64,000 bases of DNA, taken from contig URDJ01000012.1 of assembly GCA_900546615.1 (NCBI GenBank), forward strand, positions 1 to 64,000, in the 5' to 3' direction. Origin of the DNA: an uncultured Eubacteriales bacterium. Its GTDB lineage: Bacteria > Bacillota > Clostridia > Oscillospirales > Oscillospiraceae. This document shows positions 23,922 through 33,201 of this stretch, piece after piece (the first letter of the stretch is position 1; the number at the start of each line of letters is the position of its first letter). Under the pieces are notes generated by a model. The model saw nothing but the letters and a program-made list of their open reading frames with translations. It did no database searches and was not told the DNA's origin. Position numbers and translations under genes: made by a program.

Positions 23922-26267
23922 TTATTTCTGTTCGTTCACATAGGTCGAGACGCGGTCCTGAATGAGCGACGCGGTTTCCGACGCGCTCTTGTCGCCCTCA
24001 AAGAAGGCAGCGCTGTCCTCGGCGATCATGTTCATTATCGTCTCGTCATAGCTGAAGGAATACTTCACCGAGGCGATAAGCTCGCGCAGGGCCTCGGACT
24101 CCTCCTCGCTCATGGCGTAGATCTCCACATCAAGTGCATCCCAGCTCCAGCTGCTCACCGGCTCCTCGACCTGTTCGCCGGTCTCCGGGTCGGTGATGTA
24201 GTGCTTCTCCATGGCGTTGGCCTCCGCAGCGGCATAGGCCGCGCGGTTTATCGGATAGCCGAAGATGTTGTCGCCGTCGGTGTCATAGCTCTCCTCCAGG
24301 AGCAGCGTGCGCACGAATGACCAGGCCGCGTCCACGTCGCTGCAGGTGGAGCTGATGCTCAGGCTGCCATACATCGGCTCGGCCAGGTTGCCCGCCCGGT
24401 CAGCCGAGGGATAGCCCTTGAAGGCCAGATGTCCGCCGAACATCACCTCGTAGAGCTGGTATTCCTGGAAGTCTGCCACGCGGAAGCTCGCCAGCAGCTG
24501 CTTGCCCGAGGACACGAGCGCGGGCGTGCCGCCTCCGCCTCCGTTGCCTTCCGGCAGCGCGGCGCAGAACTCCAGAAGTTCCTCGAAGTCACCGCTGTTA
24601 AAGCTGCACTCGCCCGTCTCCCAGTCCACGTACCGGTCAAGGTTCAGGGTCAGCATCTGCTGGAGCATGCTCTCCGGGGTCGTATAGGCGTCGAGCACAT
24701 ACTGCACCTGCGGCTGGCTGGCTATCACCTCGCGCATCTCCTCGAGCGTCCAGCCCGGCTCCGCGCCGACGACATCTGCGTTGCCCACGAGGCTCATGAT
24801 GCGGAAGCTCGGCGTGATGGTATAGAGTTTGCCGTCCGTCGCGAAGGCCTCCAGAATGTTCTCAAAAAAGCTCTCGCGCGAAAGCTCGGGGTCGGAGTCT
24901 ATCAGCTCATACATGTCATAGAGCAGGCCGCGCGCGCCATACTGCGCTATCGGCAGGCCGTCTGAGGCAAATAAGTCGGGCACATTGCCGCTGAGTATTT
25001 CGACGTTCAGCTTCGTTACGCCCGCAGAATAGTCGTCCTCCGTGGCATACTGCGCGTAGTCCACGACCTCTATCCTCGCGCCGCTGTTCGAGCGGTTGAA
25101 GTCCAGCACCGCACGCCTTATCTCCTCGCTCAGATAGCAGCAGGCGAGACGCAGCACGGTGGTTTCGGGCAGCTCGGAGGCATCCACAAGCCTGAGCCGC
25201 GCCAGCTGGGTGCTGCCGCCGACGCTGTCGTATAAAAGGCAGTTTATGCAGCCCTCGTCGTCAATGAACATGGCCTGCAGGCCGTTCTCGTCCAGACCGC
25301 AGTTTATGAGCGAGGCCAGCTGCGCCGGTTCGCCGCCCTCGGACCTTATGCCCCAGATGCAGGAGCTGTCCACATAGCACGCTCCGTAGGCCCCGCCGCC
25401 CTCGTACAGGCTGTAGGCGTTCAGGGGCAGCTCTATGTCCTCGCCGAAGCCGGGCGTTTCAAAGTCGAAACAGTGCAGGACGCTGCCGTCCATCGTTTCC
25501 TCCCAGAGACCCGCGCGCCCGTCGGGCATGGGTATCGGTTCGCCGTACCAGCCGTCCAGCAGCTGGCTGTATTTGACCCCGCCGTCCGTGCCCAGCAGGA
25601 CGATGGCGTTCTGGCTGTAGACCAGCAGCAGGCTGCCGTCCGGGCCGACCGATATGCTGCTTACCAGCGGACTGTCGTCCGTGCTGCTATGACCGCCAAG
25701 CAGCTGCGACACCTCGTCGGACGCCGCAGTCAGGTCAACAGCTCCAAGCTCCGCGCCAGTATCGTCCAGACGGCGCGCGCGGCTCTCCCTGACGTATTCC
25801 GCATAGCGGTATTTTTCCTCGTCCGTACCCTCAAAGCCCTCGGGCAGGTCGAACCTCACGCCGCTCACGGTCTCGACTACCAGCAGTTCATCCTCTGGTA
25901 TGGCGCAGATGCTGGAGATGCTGACGTAGCTCTCCGCATATCCCTCGAGGGTTCCCGTGGCCTCGTAACCCTCGAGCCTCCTGAACTCGCCAGCGGCTGG
26001 GTCGCCGGCCCAGAGAACGCTGGTCGAGCCGCTGCCCTCCTCATCGTATTCCGAGGTGGAAAAGTAAAACATCTCCCCGTCGCTGCAGATCTCGCTTATG
26101 TAGCTCGTGCCCACCTCGCCCATAGATTCAGTGGTCCAGACCTTGCCGTCCTCCGTCAGCAGAAGCGGGTCGGCTGTCTCCTGCGCGCCCGGCTGCGAGC
26201 CGCAGCCCGCCAGCAGGGCGAGAATGAGCGCTGCCGTTAACATGGGCGCGATCTTCCCAGTCTTCAT
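23922..26267 (-). CDS. Large extracellular solute-binding lipoprotein
   Basis: A 781 aa lipoprotein with lipobox LLAGC near residue 20. Residues of about 30-370 look like repeated beta blades (patterns such as DGEMFYFSTS, DGSLLLVYSQ, DGRAGLWEE), possibly a propeller. From about 390 onward it resembles a family 1 solute-binding protein: IRRAVLDFNRSNSGARIEVV, NVPDLFASDGLPIAQYGARG, then a region like WSFVRTLLLE. No permease or ATPase genes adjoin it, so transport is not assured and it may be a sensor or receptor. ATG 26267 follows GGGGGTG. Confidence 0.7.
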   Translation of the reverse strand: MKTGKIAPMLTAALILALLAGCGSQPGAQETADPLLLTEDGKVWTTESMGEVGTSYISEICSDGEMFYFSTSEYDEEGSGSTSVLWAGDPAAGEFRRLEGYEATGTLEGYAESYVSISSICAIPEDELLVVETVSGVRFDLPEGFEGTDEEKYRYAEYVRESRARRLDDTGAELGAVDLTAASDEVSQLLGGHSSTDDSPLVSSISVGPDGSLLLVYSQNAIVLLGTDGGVKYSQLLDGWYGEPIPMPDGRAGLWEETMDGSVLHCFDFETPGFGEDIELPLNAYSLYEGGGAYGACYVDSSCIWGIRSEGGEPAQLASLINCGLDENGLQAMFIDDEGCINCLLYDSVGGSTQLARLRLVDASELPETTVLRLACCYLSEEIRRAVLDFNRSNSGARIEVVDYAQYATEDDYSAGVTKLNVEILSGNVPDLFASDGLPIAQYGARGLLYDMYELIDSDPELSRESFFENILEAFATDGKLYTITPSFRIMSLVGNADVVGAEPGWTLEEMREVIASQPQVQYVLDAYTTPESMLQQMLTLNLDRYVDWETGECSFNSGDFEELLEFCAALPEGNGGGGGTPALVSSGKQLLASFRVADFQEYQLYEVMFGGHLAFKGYPSADRAGNLAEPMYGSLSISSTCSDVDAAWSFVRTLLLEESYDTDGDNIFGYPINRAAYAAAEANAMEKHYITDPETGEQVEEPVSSWSWDALDVEIYAMSEEESEALRELIASVKYSFSYDETIMNMIAEDSAAFFEGDKSASETASLIQDRVSTYVNEQK

Positions 26268-26295
26268 TGCCACACCCCCAGACATTGTCAATACA

Positions 26296-26324
26296 AATAT
26301 AACACGCTCCGCTGCACGACGCAA
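26296..26324 (-). promoter_or_regulatory. Promoter for the large lipoprotein gene
   Basis: On the minus strand TTGCGT (26324-26319), 17 bp, then TATATT (26301-26296). Confidence 0.6.
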
Positions 26325-26357
26325 CGGAGCGCGCTTTGATATTTCCTTAAACCTTTA

Positions 26358-27101
26358 TTAAGACAGCCCCGCCGCATACTCCTCAAGGCAGAGGCCATTT
26401 TCCATTATGTAAACCGCTGCCTCCTTGCCGACGTAGCGGAAATGCCAAGGCTCCCAGATGATACCCGTCAGCTCAGATTTGTCCGGCGGGTAGCGCAGGA
26501 TGAAGCCGTACTCGGCGCAGTGTTCCTCGAGCCACGCGGCCTCGGCCGTGTCGGCCCAGCCCTCGTCCAGCCATGGGTAGTCGTTAGAGATTATGTCAAC
26601 TGCAAGCCCCAGCTGGTGCTCGCTGGTGCCGGGGCGGGCCACCTCGTCGGCGGCGATTTCCTCGGCCTGCTCACGCTCGAGGCCAGTCTCGGACATGACC
26701 CTGTTTACCTTGTCCTCGAACAGCGTCTCTTGCGTGGCCCAGTCGCGCCAGGCGGAGGCGACCTCGAGGTCCATGCCCGCCGCGCGGCCGGCGGCGAGGA
26801 AGTCGCGCAGGGCCTGAGCCGCCCGCGCATCGAACAGATAGCAGTTCTCGGCCTCCTCGGTCTCGACAGTGAAATCCTCCGGCAGAGGCTGCGCCTCGCT
26901 GACGATCCTGAGCTTCCAGTCCTGCTCCTTTACCGGCGCGGGCAGCTCGAGCACTGAGGTCTGCGTTATGGATTGCGTCGAGGCGGCGTACGCCCTTTCC
27001 ACCGCCTTGTCTCCATGCAGTATCCCGGAGAGCTCAGCCGCGCCCATGCCCATGAGCAGAACCATCACAACTACGACCAGAAACAACATAAGCCTTTTCA
27101 T
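26358..27101 (-). CDS. D-alanyl-D-alanine carboxypeptidase, VanY family
   Basis: A 247 aa membrane-anchored peptidase with one N-terminal helix (about residues 5-25). The VanY/M15B domain occupies about 85-230: FLAAGRAAGMDLEVASAWR, the Zn motif RPGTSEHQLGLAVDI (His, Asp), and WEPWHFRYVG with the catalytic Glu and third ligand His. It trims terminal D-Ala from peptidoglycan stem peptides. ATG 27101 has AAAGGA upstream. It lies 115 nt after the two-component cluster, beyond a terminator. Confidence 0.9.
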   Translation of the reverse strand: MKRLMLFLVVVVMVLLMGMGAAELSGILHGDKAVERAYAASTQSITQTSVLELPAPVKEQDWKLRIVSEAQPLPEDFTVETEEAENCYLFDARAAQALRDFLAAGRAAGMDLEVASAWRDWATQETLFEDKVNRVMSETGLEREQAEEIAADEVARPGTSEHQLGLAVDIISNDYPWLDEGWADTAEAAWLEEHCAEYGFILRYPPDKSELTGIIWEPWHFRYVGKEAAVYIMENGLCLEEYAAGLS

Positions 27102-27124
27102 CAAAGTTCCTTTCTCTGTATGTG

Positions 27125-27162
27125 ACAAAAACCGTCCTGTATCCTCATAATACAGGACGGTT
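27125..27162 (-). terminator. Terminator of the two-component operon
   Basis: The 13 bp perfect stem AACCGTCCTGTAT/ATACAGGACGGTT is followed on the minus strand by TTTTGTC. Confidence 0.9.
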
Positions 27163-27215
27163 GTATCGGAACTTCATCTGACTTGTATCATTTCTGCATA
27201 TTCTTTGTAAAATAT

Positions 27216-27944
27216 TCAGCCTTCCAGCTCCAGCCGAATATCGACCAGCAGGGAAGCGGCGTCCTCGTATACGTGGAGCCGAGTTTCGTAGGAGCGTACT
27301 TCGCCGCTCACGCTGTTTGTGAAGTCCAGCGTAAAGGGCACGCTGTCCTCAATGCTGTCGAAGACACTGAACTCATCCATGCCGATGGACGAGCCGATAT
27401 CCCGGAACAGCTCTCCGACCTCCATATTGTCGTTCATGAGGTAACTGCTCAGGTTCTGTTCACAGGCGGCGCTGTAGTAGCAGTAGTAGAGGTCGAAGGT
27501 ATCGACATCCACCACTATCACGAGCCAGTTGCTCCAATCCCCGTCCCATTCACGGAAGTATTCGAGAAAGCGGATGCTGTGCGTTCCGTCAGAAACGCGA
27601 TAGAGGTTGGCACCGCGGGAGGAAACGCTCCGCTCCGCGCCCCTGTCGAACACTATCGCGCTCTCGAGCCTGCCCGCGAGTCTCATGGCGTTCATCAGCG
27701 CGGAGTTGCCGAGTGCGGAGCTGTCCAGCGCGGTCTTTGACAGCTCGCCGTCCATATAGCGGGAATACAGCTCTGCGCGCTGTTCGAGGCTGAGGCTCTC
27801 CGACGGCTGCTCAGTGGCGGCCATATCGTCGGTCGGCTCCGGCTGCCCGCTGTCCCTGAGCATCAGCGCAGGCACAAGCAGGCACACGGCGAACACCATG
27901 GCCGCCATAAGAAGGGCGGCGTATCTGCCTCTGGAAGCGCTCAT
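27216..27944 (-). CDS. Membrane-anchored hypothetical protein linked to histidine kinase
   Basis: I do not recognise the family. The 242 aa product has an N-terminal membrane segment (about residues 8-28) and an extracytoplasmic domain rich in aromatic and acidic residues (for example RFLEYFREWDGDWSNWLVIV, VDTFDLYYCYYS). Its start overlaps the kinase stop by ATGA, so the two are translationally coupled. A role as signal partner or output of the kinase is inferred from position only. Confidence 0.6.
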   Translation of the reverse strand: MSASRGRYAALLMAAMVFAVCLLVPALMLRDSGQPEPTDDMAATEQPSESLSLEQRAELYSRYMDGELSKTALDSSALGNSALMNAMRLAGRLESAIVFDRGAERSVSSRGANLYRVSDGTHSIRFLEYFREWDGDWSNWLVIVVDVDTFDLYYCYYSAACEQNLSSYLMNDNMEVGELFRDIGSSIGMDEFSVFDSIEDSVPFTLDFTNSVSGEVRSYETRLHVYEDAASLLVDIRLELEG

Positions 27945-28903
27945 CCCTCAGCGCCCCCTTTCAGCAGCACGCGCACGGTCGTGCCCACGCCCGGCTCGCT
28001 CTCGTACTCGAGCGTGGTGCCGTGCAGCTCGGCTATCCTCTGACAGAGGGCAAGGCCCAGCCCCGCGCCGTTCTGTGCGCGCGAGCGGCTCTTGTCTATC
28101 ATGTAGAACGGCTCCGTGATACGCGAGAGATCTTCCTTCTTCATGCCCCGGCCGTGGTCGCGCACGTAAAAGGCGTAGCCCCCGTCCTCGTTCTTGCCGT
28201 AAAGCTCCACGGTCTGGCCCTTGCGCGAGGCCTTGCGCGCGTTGTCGATGAGGTTCACCATGAGCGTCTTGAACAGGTCCGGCTCTATCTCCACCTCGCC
28301 CTGCTCCCAGCGCATGTCGAGCGTCATTCCGTCCGAGGCAAGGCTCGGCACCGTCACCGCCGCGACCTCGCGGATAAAATACGGCGCGTCGAACTTCCGC
28401 CGCTCTATGCCCTGTTTGCCGGAGACGATGATCTCCATGAGCTTCAGAGAGAGCGCTTCGAGCCGTTTGCCCTCGGAAAAGATGTAGCCTGCCGCGGTGA
28501 AGCGGTTTTTGGGGCTCATCTCCCGCGAGCGGAGCATGTCCGCGTAGCCGATGATGGCCGTGAGAGGCGTCTTAAGCTCATGTGCAAAGCTCGCGATGAA
28601 CTCCTCGCGCCTGTCCGCCGCCTCCTCGAGCAGCTTTATCTCACCCTCCAGCTCCTCCGTGCGCTGCTGCTTTTTTGCGGCCTCCCTTGCCGTCCGGGCC
28701 TGCGCCCGGGCGGAAAAGAGCGCAACAAGCCAGCCCCCCGCCGGCGAGGCGGTGAGCAGGAACAACGCATAGGCCGTATACGACAGCTCGGTTCCCCGGC
28801 TTATCGCTACGCATGCCCCGACGCAGATGACGACTGCCACAACGCAGGAGCAGGCGAGGAACAGCCCGAGAGGGAAGCCGGAGCGCGGCGGCTTAGAGCT
28901 CAA
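27941..28903 (-). CDS. Sensor histidine kinase
   Basis: A 320 aa kinase with two closely spaced transmembrane helices (about residues 12-33 and 42-64) and an outside loop of about ten residues, so it has almost no extracellular sensor and may sense within the membrane or through the adjacent anchored protein. The H-box is SFAHELKTPLTAI (phospho-His near 108), the N-box NLIDNARKA, then DHGRGM and GAGLGLALC. The TTG start has GGTGGGAT 6 nt upstream. It overlaps the response-regulator gene by 11 nt. It lacks the BceS-type H-box. Confidence 0.9.
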   Translation of the reverse strand: MSSKPPRSGFPLGLFLACSCVVAVVICVGACVAISRGTELSYTAYALFLLTASPAGGWLVALFSARAQARTAREAAKKQQRTEELEGEIKLLEEAADRREEFIASFAHELKTPLTAIIGYADMLRSREMSPKNRFTAAGYIFSEGKRLEALSLKLMEIIVSGKQGIERRKFDAPYFIREVAAVTVPSLASDGMTLDMRWEQGEVEIEPDLFKTLMVNLIDNARKASRKGQTVELYGKNEDGGYAFYVRDHGRGMKKEDLSRITEPFYMIDKSRSRAQNGAGLGLALCQRIAELHGTTLEYESEPGVGTTVRVLLKGGAEG

Positions 28904-29546
28904 GTCGGTATCCCACCTTGTATATCGTCTTTATCTTGTCGTCCCAGTGCAGTTTTTTTCTCAGCCTCTGCACGTGCAGGTCCACCGTGCGCGAATCGCC
29001 CATGTATTCGCTGCCCCAGACGCGCTCGTAGATAGTCTCCCTGAACAGGGCGATGTTGCGGTTCTGGACGAAAAGCAGCAGCAGCTCGAACTCCTTCGCA
29101 GTCAGCGGTATGGGCTTCGTGCCGCGCATTACCGTGTGCGAGCGGGTATCGATGGTCAGGCCGTCTATCTTGATCTCCGTCAGGGTCTTGCCCGCGCGCC
29201 TCAGCACGGCCTCGACCCTCGCGAGCAGTTCGACGATCTCGAAGGGCTTTACCAGATAGTCGTCGGCGCCCAGCTTCAGCCCCTTGACCTTGTCGGCCAT
29301 GGTGCCCTTTGCGGTCAGAAAGATGACCGGTATCCCCAGCGGCTTTATGAAGTCCAGCAGCTCATAGCCGCTGACCTTCGGCAGCATAATGTCCAGGAGC
29401 ACGAGGTCGAAGCTCTCCTTCTCGAGCAGGTTCGCCGCCTCCATCCCGTCGTAGGCGCAGGCGCAGATGTAACCCGCCTCCGACAGGTTCATCTCAATGA
29501 GATCGTTGATGGGCTTCTCGTCCTCCACGACAAGTATCCTGTACAT
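28893..29546 (-). CDS. OmpR-family response regulator
   Basis: A 217 aa regulator. The receiver domain (about 1-118) has VVEDEK, the phospho-acceptor Asp in LVLLDIMLPKVSG, the Thr/Ala of FLTAKG and the Lys of YLVKPFE. The C-terminal winged helix spans about 125-217 and ends TVDLHVQRLRKKL ... KTIYKVGYRLE. ATG 29546 follows GGAGGTGA; GTG 29555 overlaps that site. Direct repeats at 29581-29598 overlap its -35, consistent with autoregulation. Confidence 0.94.
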   Translation of the reverse strand: MYRILVVEDEKPINDLIEMNLSEAGYICACAYDGMEAANLLEKESFDLVLLDIMLPKVSGYELLDFIKPLGIPVIFLTAKGTMADKVKGLKLGADDYLVKPFEIVELLARVEAVLRRAGKTLTEIKIDGLTIDTRSHTVMRGTKPIPLTAKEFELLLLFVQNRNIALFRETIYERVWGSEYMGDSRTVDLHVQRLRKKLHWDDKIKTIYKVGYRLEL

Positions 29547-29568
29547 GCCGTTCACCTCCGGCTATTAC

Positions 29569-29598
29569 AATATACCACGATTGCATCAAATTTGCATC
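29569..29598 (-). promoter_or_regulatory. Autoregulatory site and promoter of the response regulator
   Basis: On the minus strand two identical GATGCAA heptamers (29598-29592 and 29587-29581) are separated by 4 nt, an 11 bp period typical of OmpR/PhoB-type dimers. The distal repeat occupies the -35 position 17 bp before TATATT (29574-29569). Confidence 0.6.
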
Positions 29599-29707
29599 AT
29601 TCTCGACTGTTTTATGGAAAAAGCCGAAAAAAATATGACGAAATTTTCAGACCGCCTGTCGGTGGATATGACGAAAATGCACATATTTTGTTCCTTTGCC
29701 GGGGAGT

Positions 29708-30631
29708 TCAGAGGATCTCGAGCAGGAAGTGGGCTATATTCTGCATGGCGGAGGATGCGGACTTGCTGGGGTACATCTGAAAGTCGTGCCACATGTTTTC
29801 CCAGACCTCGAGGCGGCAGTCGATGCCCTGCGCCTTCATGCGCTCCGCGAGCTGCTCGGAGTCGGAGTATAGTATCTCGTGCGTGCCGACCTGTATGAGC
29901 GTGGGCGGGAAGCCCCTGAAGTCCGCAAAGAGAGGGGAGAGGCCGGGCTGGGCCGGGTCCAGCCCCCCGGCGTAGGCTTCGCGCACGGCGCGGATGTACT
30001 CGGGTGTGAGCGCGGGGTCGATGGCGGCGCGTTCGGTGAGGCTCTGCGAGGTCATGGTCATGTCCGTCCACGGGGACATGAGCAGTATGGCGCCGGGGAG
30101 CATGCGCCCGTCGAGGCGCAGCTTGAGGCAGAGCACCAGCGCCAGATTGCCGCCCGCGGAGTCGCCGGCGAGGATGACGTCCCGCGCGCCGAAGCCGAGG
30201 CGCATGAGATGGTCCCAGGCGCGCAGGCCGTCCTCGATGGCGGCGGGGTAGGGGTGCTCCGGCGCGAGGCGGTAGTCGAAGGCGAGCACGTCCATGCCCG
30301 TCGCGCGGGTGAGCTTGGAGGCGAGCACCTTGGAAAAGCCCAGCCCGCCGCTGGTGTAGCCCCCGCCGTGGCAGTAGAGTATCACGCGGCGGCTCTTGTG
30401 CTCACGCTCGAGACGCATCCACGCGGCGTTCATGTCGTCGAGCGGGAACTGCTCCCAGACCAGCCCGGACATCGAGGCCGCCATGCTGCCGAGCGCCTCC
30501 TGAGACTTGCGCTGCCGTTCGAGGTCCTCGGGCGTGAAGCTCTCGGGCGTGCCCAGGCTGTGCAGGGCCTTCAGCAGTCTCATGAAAGGCGCGAGCTTCA
30601 GTTCCTCCGCCGGCTCGTTCTTCCTGCGCAC
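29708..30631 (-). CDS. Alpha/beta hydrolase, HSL-type esterase/lipase
   Basis: A 307 aa esterase of the hormone-sensitive-lipase group. It shows the oxyanion-hole motif YCHGGGYTSGG, the nucleophile motif AGDSAGGNLAL (Ser near residue 159), the acid residue around GTHEILYSDSEQLA and the catalytic His in WENMWHDFQMYP. No signal peptide is visible. The GTG start at 30631 has GGAGG 6 nt upstream. It stands alone and its substrate cannot be told from sequence. Confidence 0.9.
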   Translation of the reverse strand: MRRKNEPAEELKLAPFMRLLKALHSLGTPESFTPEDLERQRKSQEALGSMAASMSGLVWEQFPLDDMNAAWMRLEREHKSRRVILYCHGGGYTSGGLGFSKVLASKLTRATGMDVLAFDYRLAPEHPYPAAIEDGLRAWDHLMRLGFGARDVILAGDSAGGNLALVLCLKLRLDGRMLPGAILLMSPWTDMTMTSQSLTERAAIDPALTPEYIRAVREAYAGGLDPAQPGLSPLFADFRGFPPTLIQVGTHEILYSDSEQLAERMKAQGIDCRLEVWENMWHDFQMYPSKSASSAMQNIAHFLLEIL

Positions 30632-30691
30632 ATTACCGCCTCCTTTGCGTTTTAAGCATTATACCACGAACGCACGCCCGTACACAACGGG

Positions 30692-30735
30692 GCAAAAAAA
30701 GAGGGGGCCGGACGGTCTGTGCCGTCCGGCCCCCG
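30692..30735 (-). terminator. Terminator of the large SLH gene
   Basis: The 13 bp GC-rich stem GGGGGCCGGACGG/CCGTCCGGCCCCC is followed on the minus strand by TCTTTTTTT. Confidence 0.92.
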
Positions 30736-30749
30736 GGTCGGTCGATGGT

Positions 30750-33062
30750 TCAGTTTAGATACTCGTAGAGGTTCATGAACATCTGGGCGGCCTCGGCGCG
30801 GGTGGCGCTGGAGGCGGGATTCAGCTTAGTCGCCGTGACGCCGGTCACCACGCTGTTCTTGACGGCCCAGCCCATGGCGTCCTTCGCCCAGCTGCTGACG
30901 CTGGAGGCGTCGGAGTAGCCCGCGAGGCTGCTGCCGGAGGCGCTGTAGCCCAGCCACTTGGCGTAGCGGTAGAGCATGGTGGCTATCTGCTCCCTCGTGA
31001 CCGCGTCGTTCGGGCCGAAGCGCGTGGAGTTGTAGCCGTCCACTATGCCGTTCTTCGCGGCCCAGGCCACGGCGGTGGCGTAGTAGCTGCCGGAGGCGAC
31101 GTCGTCAAAGCTGCCGCCGCCGACGTAAGGCTCGCCCGCCATGCGCCAGAGCATCGTCACGATCATGCCCCTCGTTATCGTCCCGTTCGGGCCGAACTTC
31201 GTGGAGCTGACGCCCTGCATGATGCCCTTGTTGCAGACGAACTCGATGGCGTTGAAGTACCAGCTGTTCGAGTTCACGTCGGTGAAGGGCATGTCGGGGT
31301 AGTCATAGGCGAAGATGGCCGAGACCGTGACCGCCTGATCGGGCATGAAGAAGTAATAGGTGTCCTCCTTGAGGGCCTCGTAGACGTCGACCCTCGTGCC
31401 GTCCTCGGCCTTGACGGAGAGCCAGGTCAGCTCATAGCCCTTGTCGGGAACTGCGGTGATGTAGACCCTCTCGTCCTCGACGGCCCACTTGGTGTTGGCC
31501 TTGAGTGTGCCATTGGAGGCGTCCTTGACGTTGACCGCGTGGCTGTTGTCGGTGAACTCGACGTTTATGGTGACGTTCTCCCAGGGCATCTGGAAGTAGT
31601 ACCAGCCGTTGTGCCAGTACCAGGTGTCAACGTCGTAGCTCCGGCCGGTCCAGTTGCCGGTGACGGAGATGGCGCCGATGTTGAAGTTGGTGTAGGCGAC
31701 GGGCTTGAAGGCGACCCAGTCGTCCGTGTCGGCGAAGTTGGTGTCGACCCACTCGCCGCTCGCGTCATCTTTGACGAGCACCTCCACCTCACCGCGGTAG
31801 CCGTTGTAGTTGGTGTCGATGCGGAGCTGGTTCGTGAACTCGGCCTCTATCTTGACGTCTTTTGCCGGCATGTTGAAGGTGTAGGTGCCGGTGCCGTCAT
31901 AGTTCCAGTGCCAGTTCCAGTTGTCCCAGTAGGAGACCTCATCGCCGTTTATCTTGAGGGACTTGAGGTAATAGCCGCCATCAGGGTCAACGGTCACGAC
32001 TATCTGATCTCCGTAATTGGCAGTGGCCGACGTGGTGCCGTTGACCGTGAACGAGACCATGCCGTTCGTCGGTGTATCGGCGGTGATGTTGTAGGTGGTC
32101 TCCTTGAACGTGGCGTATATTACCACGTTATGATCGGGCATTTCAAAAGAAGTGCCGTTGGTGATCTCTGTACCAGTAAAAGTAGTATCGTCAGCCTTGC
32201 AATACCATAGCTCATCCAAGGCGTAACCGGCGTCAGGATTGACCGTGAGGTTTACAGTTTCACCAACATATGCAGAATTATTGGCGCAGTAAACGCTTCC
32301 ATTATCAATGTAATGCGAGACCCATATGTGGTGGCTGTTAAGCGCTGTAAACGCGACATCGACAGTTACGTCTGCGCTGCCCATCGTGACTTTGTAATCG
32401 CCGTTTGTTTCGGCCTGCAATACATCCTCGCCCTGCTTGACGCTCTCTACCGCATATCCTCTTTTGGGAGTTACGCTGAAATTAATTACGTCATTTTCAA
32501 ACGCTTTCAGGTTGTTGTTTGTTACGCTGCCCTGGCTGCTGTCATAGTCTACAGTGAAACTATATACCTGCCTGAAGGCTGCCGTGATCGTCACGCTTGT
32601 TTTAGTAACATCGAAGGAGTATTCAAAGCATTCGCCGGGTTTAGCCAGATTGAGGATGGTCACATCATTGATTTTCAGCAGGGCCAGTCCATAATCGTCG
32701 TTTGGAGTTGCAGTCAAAGTGAATAGTTTTGACGTTTCATCGTAACTCAGCTTTATTGTGCCATTCGTATACTTTGCGCCGGTTCCGCTCTCATAAGGAA
32801 ATGTATTTGGAGTCGGAGAAGCATCGTTCTGGAACGTAAAATCAACGCCTTCAAGCTCGTACGCCCCATTCGACTGTGTACCGGGGTTTGGATCGGGATT
32901 GTCACCGTTGTTTGGATCGACGTTTTCTTTCACAGGAGCTGCCGGAGCTGATGCATCTCCGGCGCTGGCGCCACCATCCGCCAGTACACCGGCGGGCAGC
33001 AGCGCGAGCATAAGGCAGAGTACCAGCGCGGCTGCCAAGAATTTTTTGAATTTGGACTTCAT
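30750..33062 (-). CDS. Large SLH protein with InlB-B-type repeats
   Basis: A 770 aa exported surface protein. The signal peptide ends LPAGVLADG, followed by a Pro/Asn/Asp-rich linker (about 30-65). Six or seven beta repeats follow (patterns such as VDYDSSQGSVTNNN, VTVDPDGGYYLKSLKI, YTFNMPAKDVKIEAEF). Three SLH modules close the protein (FTDVNSNSWYFNAIEFVC, FDDVASGSYYATAVAWA, YSDASSVSSWAKDAMGWA). The SLH part is nearly the same as in the protein at 11090, including the ending of the type RAEAAQMFMNLYEYLN. I chose ATG 33062 because GGAGG is only 3 nt from ATG 33068. Confidence 0.88.
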   Translation of the reverse strand: MKSKFKKFLAAALVLCLMLALLPAGVLADGGASAGDASAPAAPVKENVDPNNGDNPDPNPGTQSNGAYELEGVDFTFQNDASPTPNTFPYESGTGAKYTNGTIKLSYDETSKLFTLTATPNDDYGLALLKINDVTILNLAKPGECFEYSFDVTKTSVTITAAFRQVYSFTVDYDSSQGSVTNNNLKAFENDVINFSVTPKRGYAVESVKQGEDVLQAETNGDYKVTMGSADVTVDVAFTALNSHHIWVSHYIDNGSVYCANNSAYVGETVNLTVNPDAGYALDELWYCKADDTTFTGTEITNGTSFEMPDHNVVIYATFKETTYNITADTPTNGMVSFTVNGTTSATANYGDQIVVTVDPDGGYYLKSLKINGDEVSYWDNWNWHWNYDGTGTYTFNMPAKDVKIEAEFTNQLRIDTNYNGYRGEVEVLVKDDASGEWVDTNFADTDDWVAFKPVAYTNFNIGAISVTGNWTGRSYDVDTWYWHNGWYYFQMPWENVTINVEFTDNSHAVNVKDASNGTLKANTKWAVEDERVYITAVPDKGYELTWLSVKAEDGTRVDVYEALKEDTYYFFMPDQAVTVSAIFAYDYPDMPFTDVNSNSWYFNAIEFVCNKGIMQGVSSTKFGPNGTITRGMIVTMLWRMAGEPYVGGGSFDDVASGSYYATAVAWAAKNGIVDGYNSTRFGPNDAVTREQIATMLYRYAKWLGYSASGSSLAGYSDASSVSSWAKDAMGWAVKNSVVTGVTATKLNPASSATRAEAAQMFMNLYEYLN

Positions 33063-33114
33063 TTTCATCTACCTCCTTATATTTTGGTATGAAAGTTATT
33101 CCTGTCCAAGCAAA

Positions 33115-33143
33115 ATCATATCATCAAACTGTATTAATTTCAA
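33115..33143 (-). promoter_or_regulatory. Promoter of the large SLH gene
   Basis: On the minus strand TTGAAA (33143-33138), 17 bp, then TATGAT (33120-33115). Confidence 0.65.
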
Positions 33144-33201
33144 GATACAGTTGCCCCGCTTAAGCAATATTTAAGGAAAATTTATTTCGACGCAAAAATG
33201 T

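Noticed and set aside
27941-29546. This two-component system as the missing BceRS partner of the transporter at 8064-10905
   Set aside because: The kinase has a short loop like BceS, but its H-box (FAHELKTPL) is not of the BceS type, and the operator at its promoter (GATGCAA repeats) differs from TNACA-N4-TGTAA.
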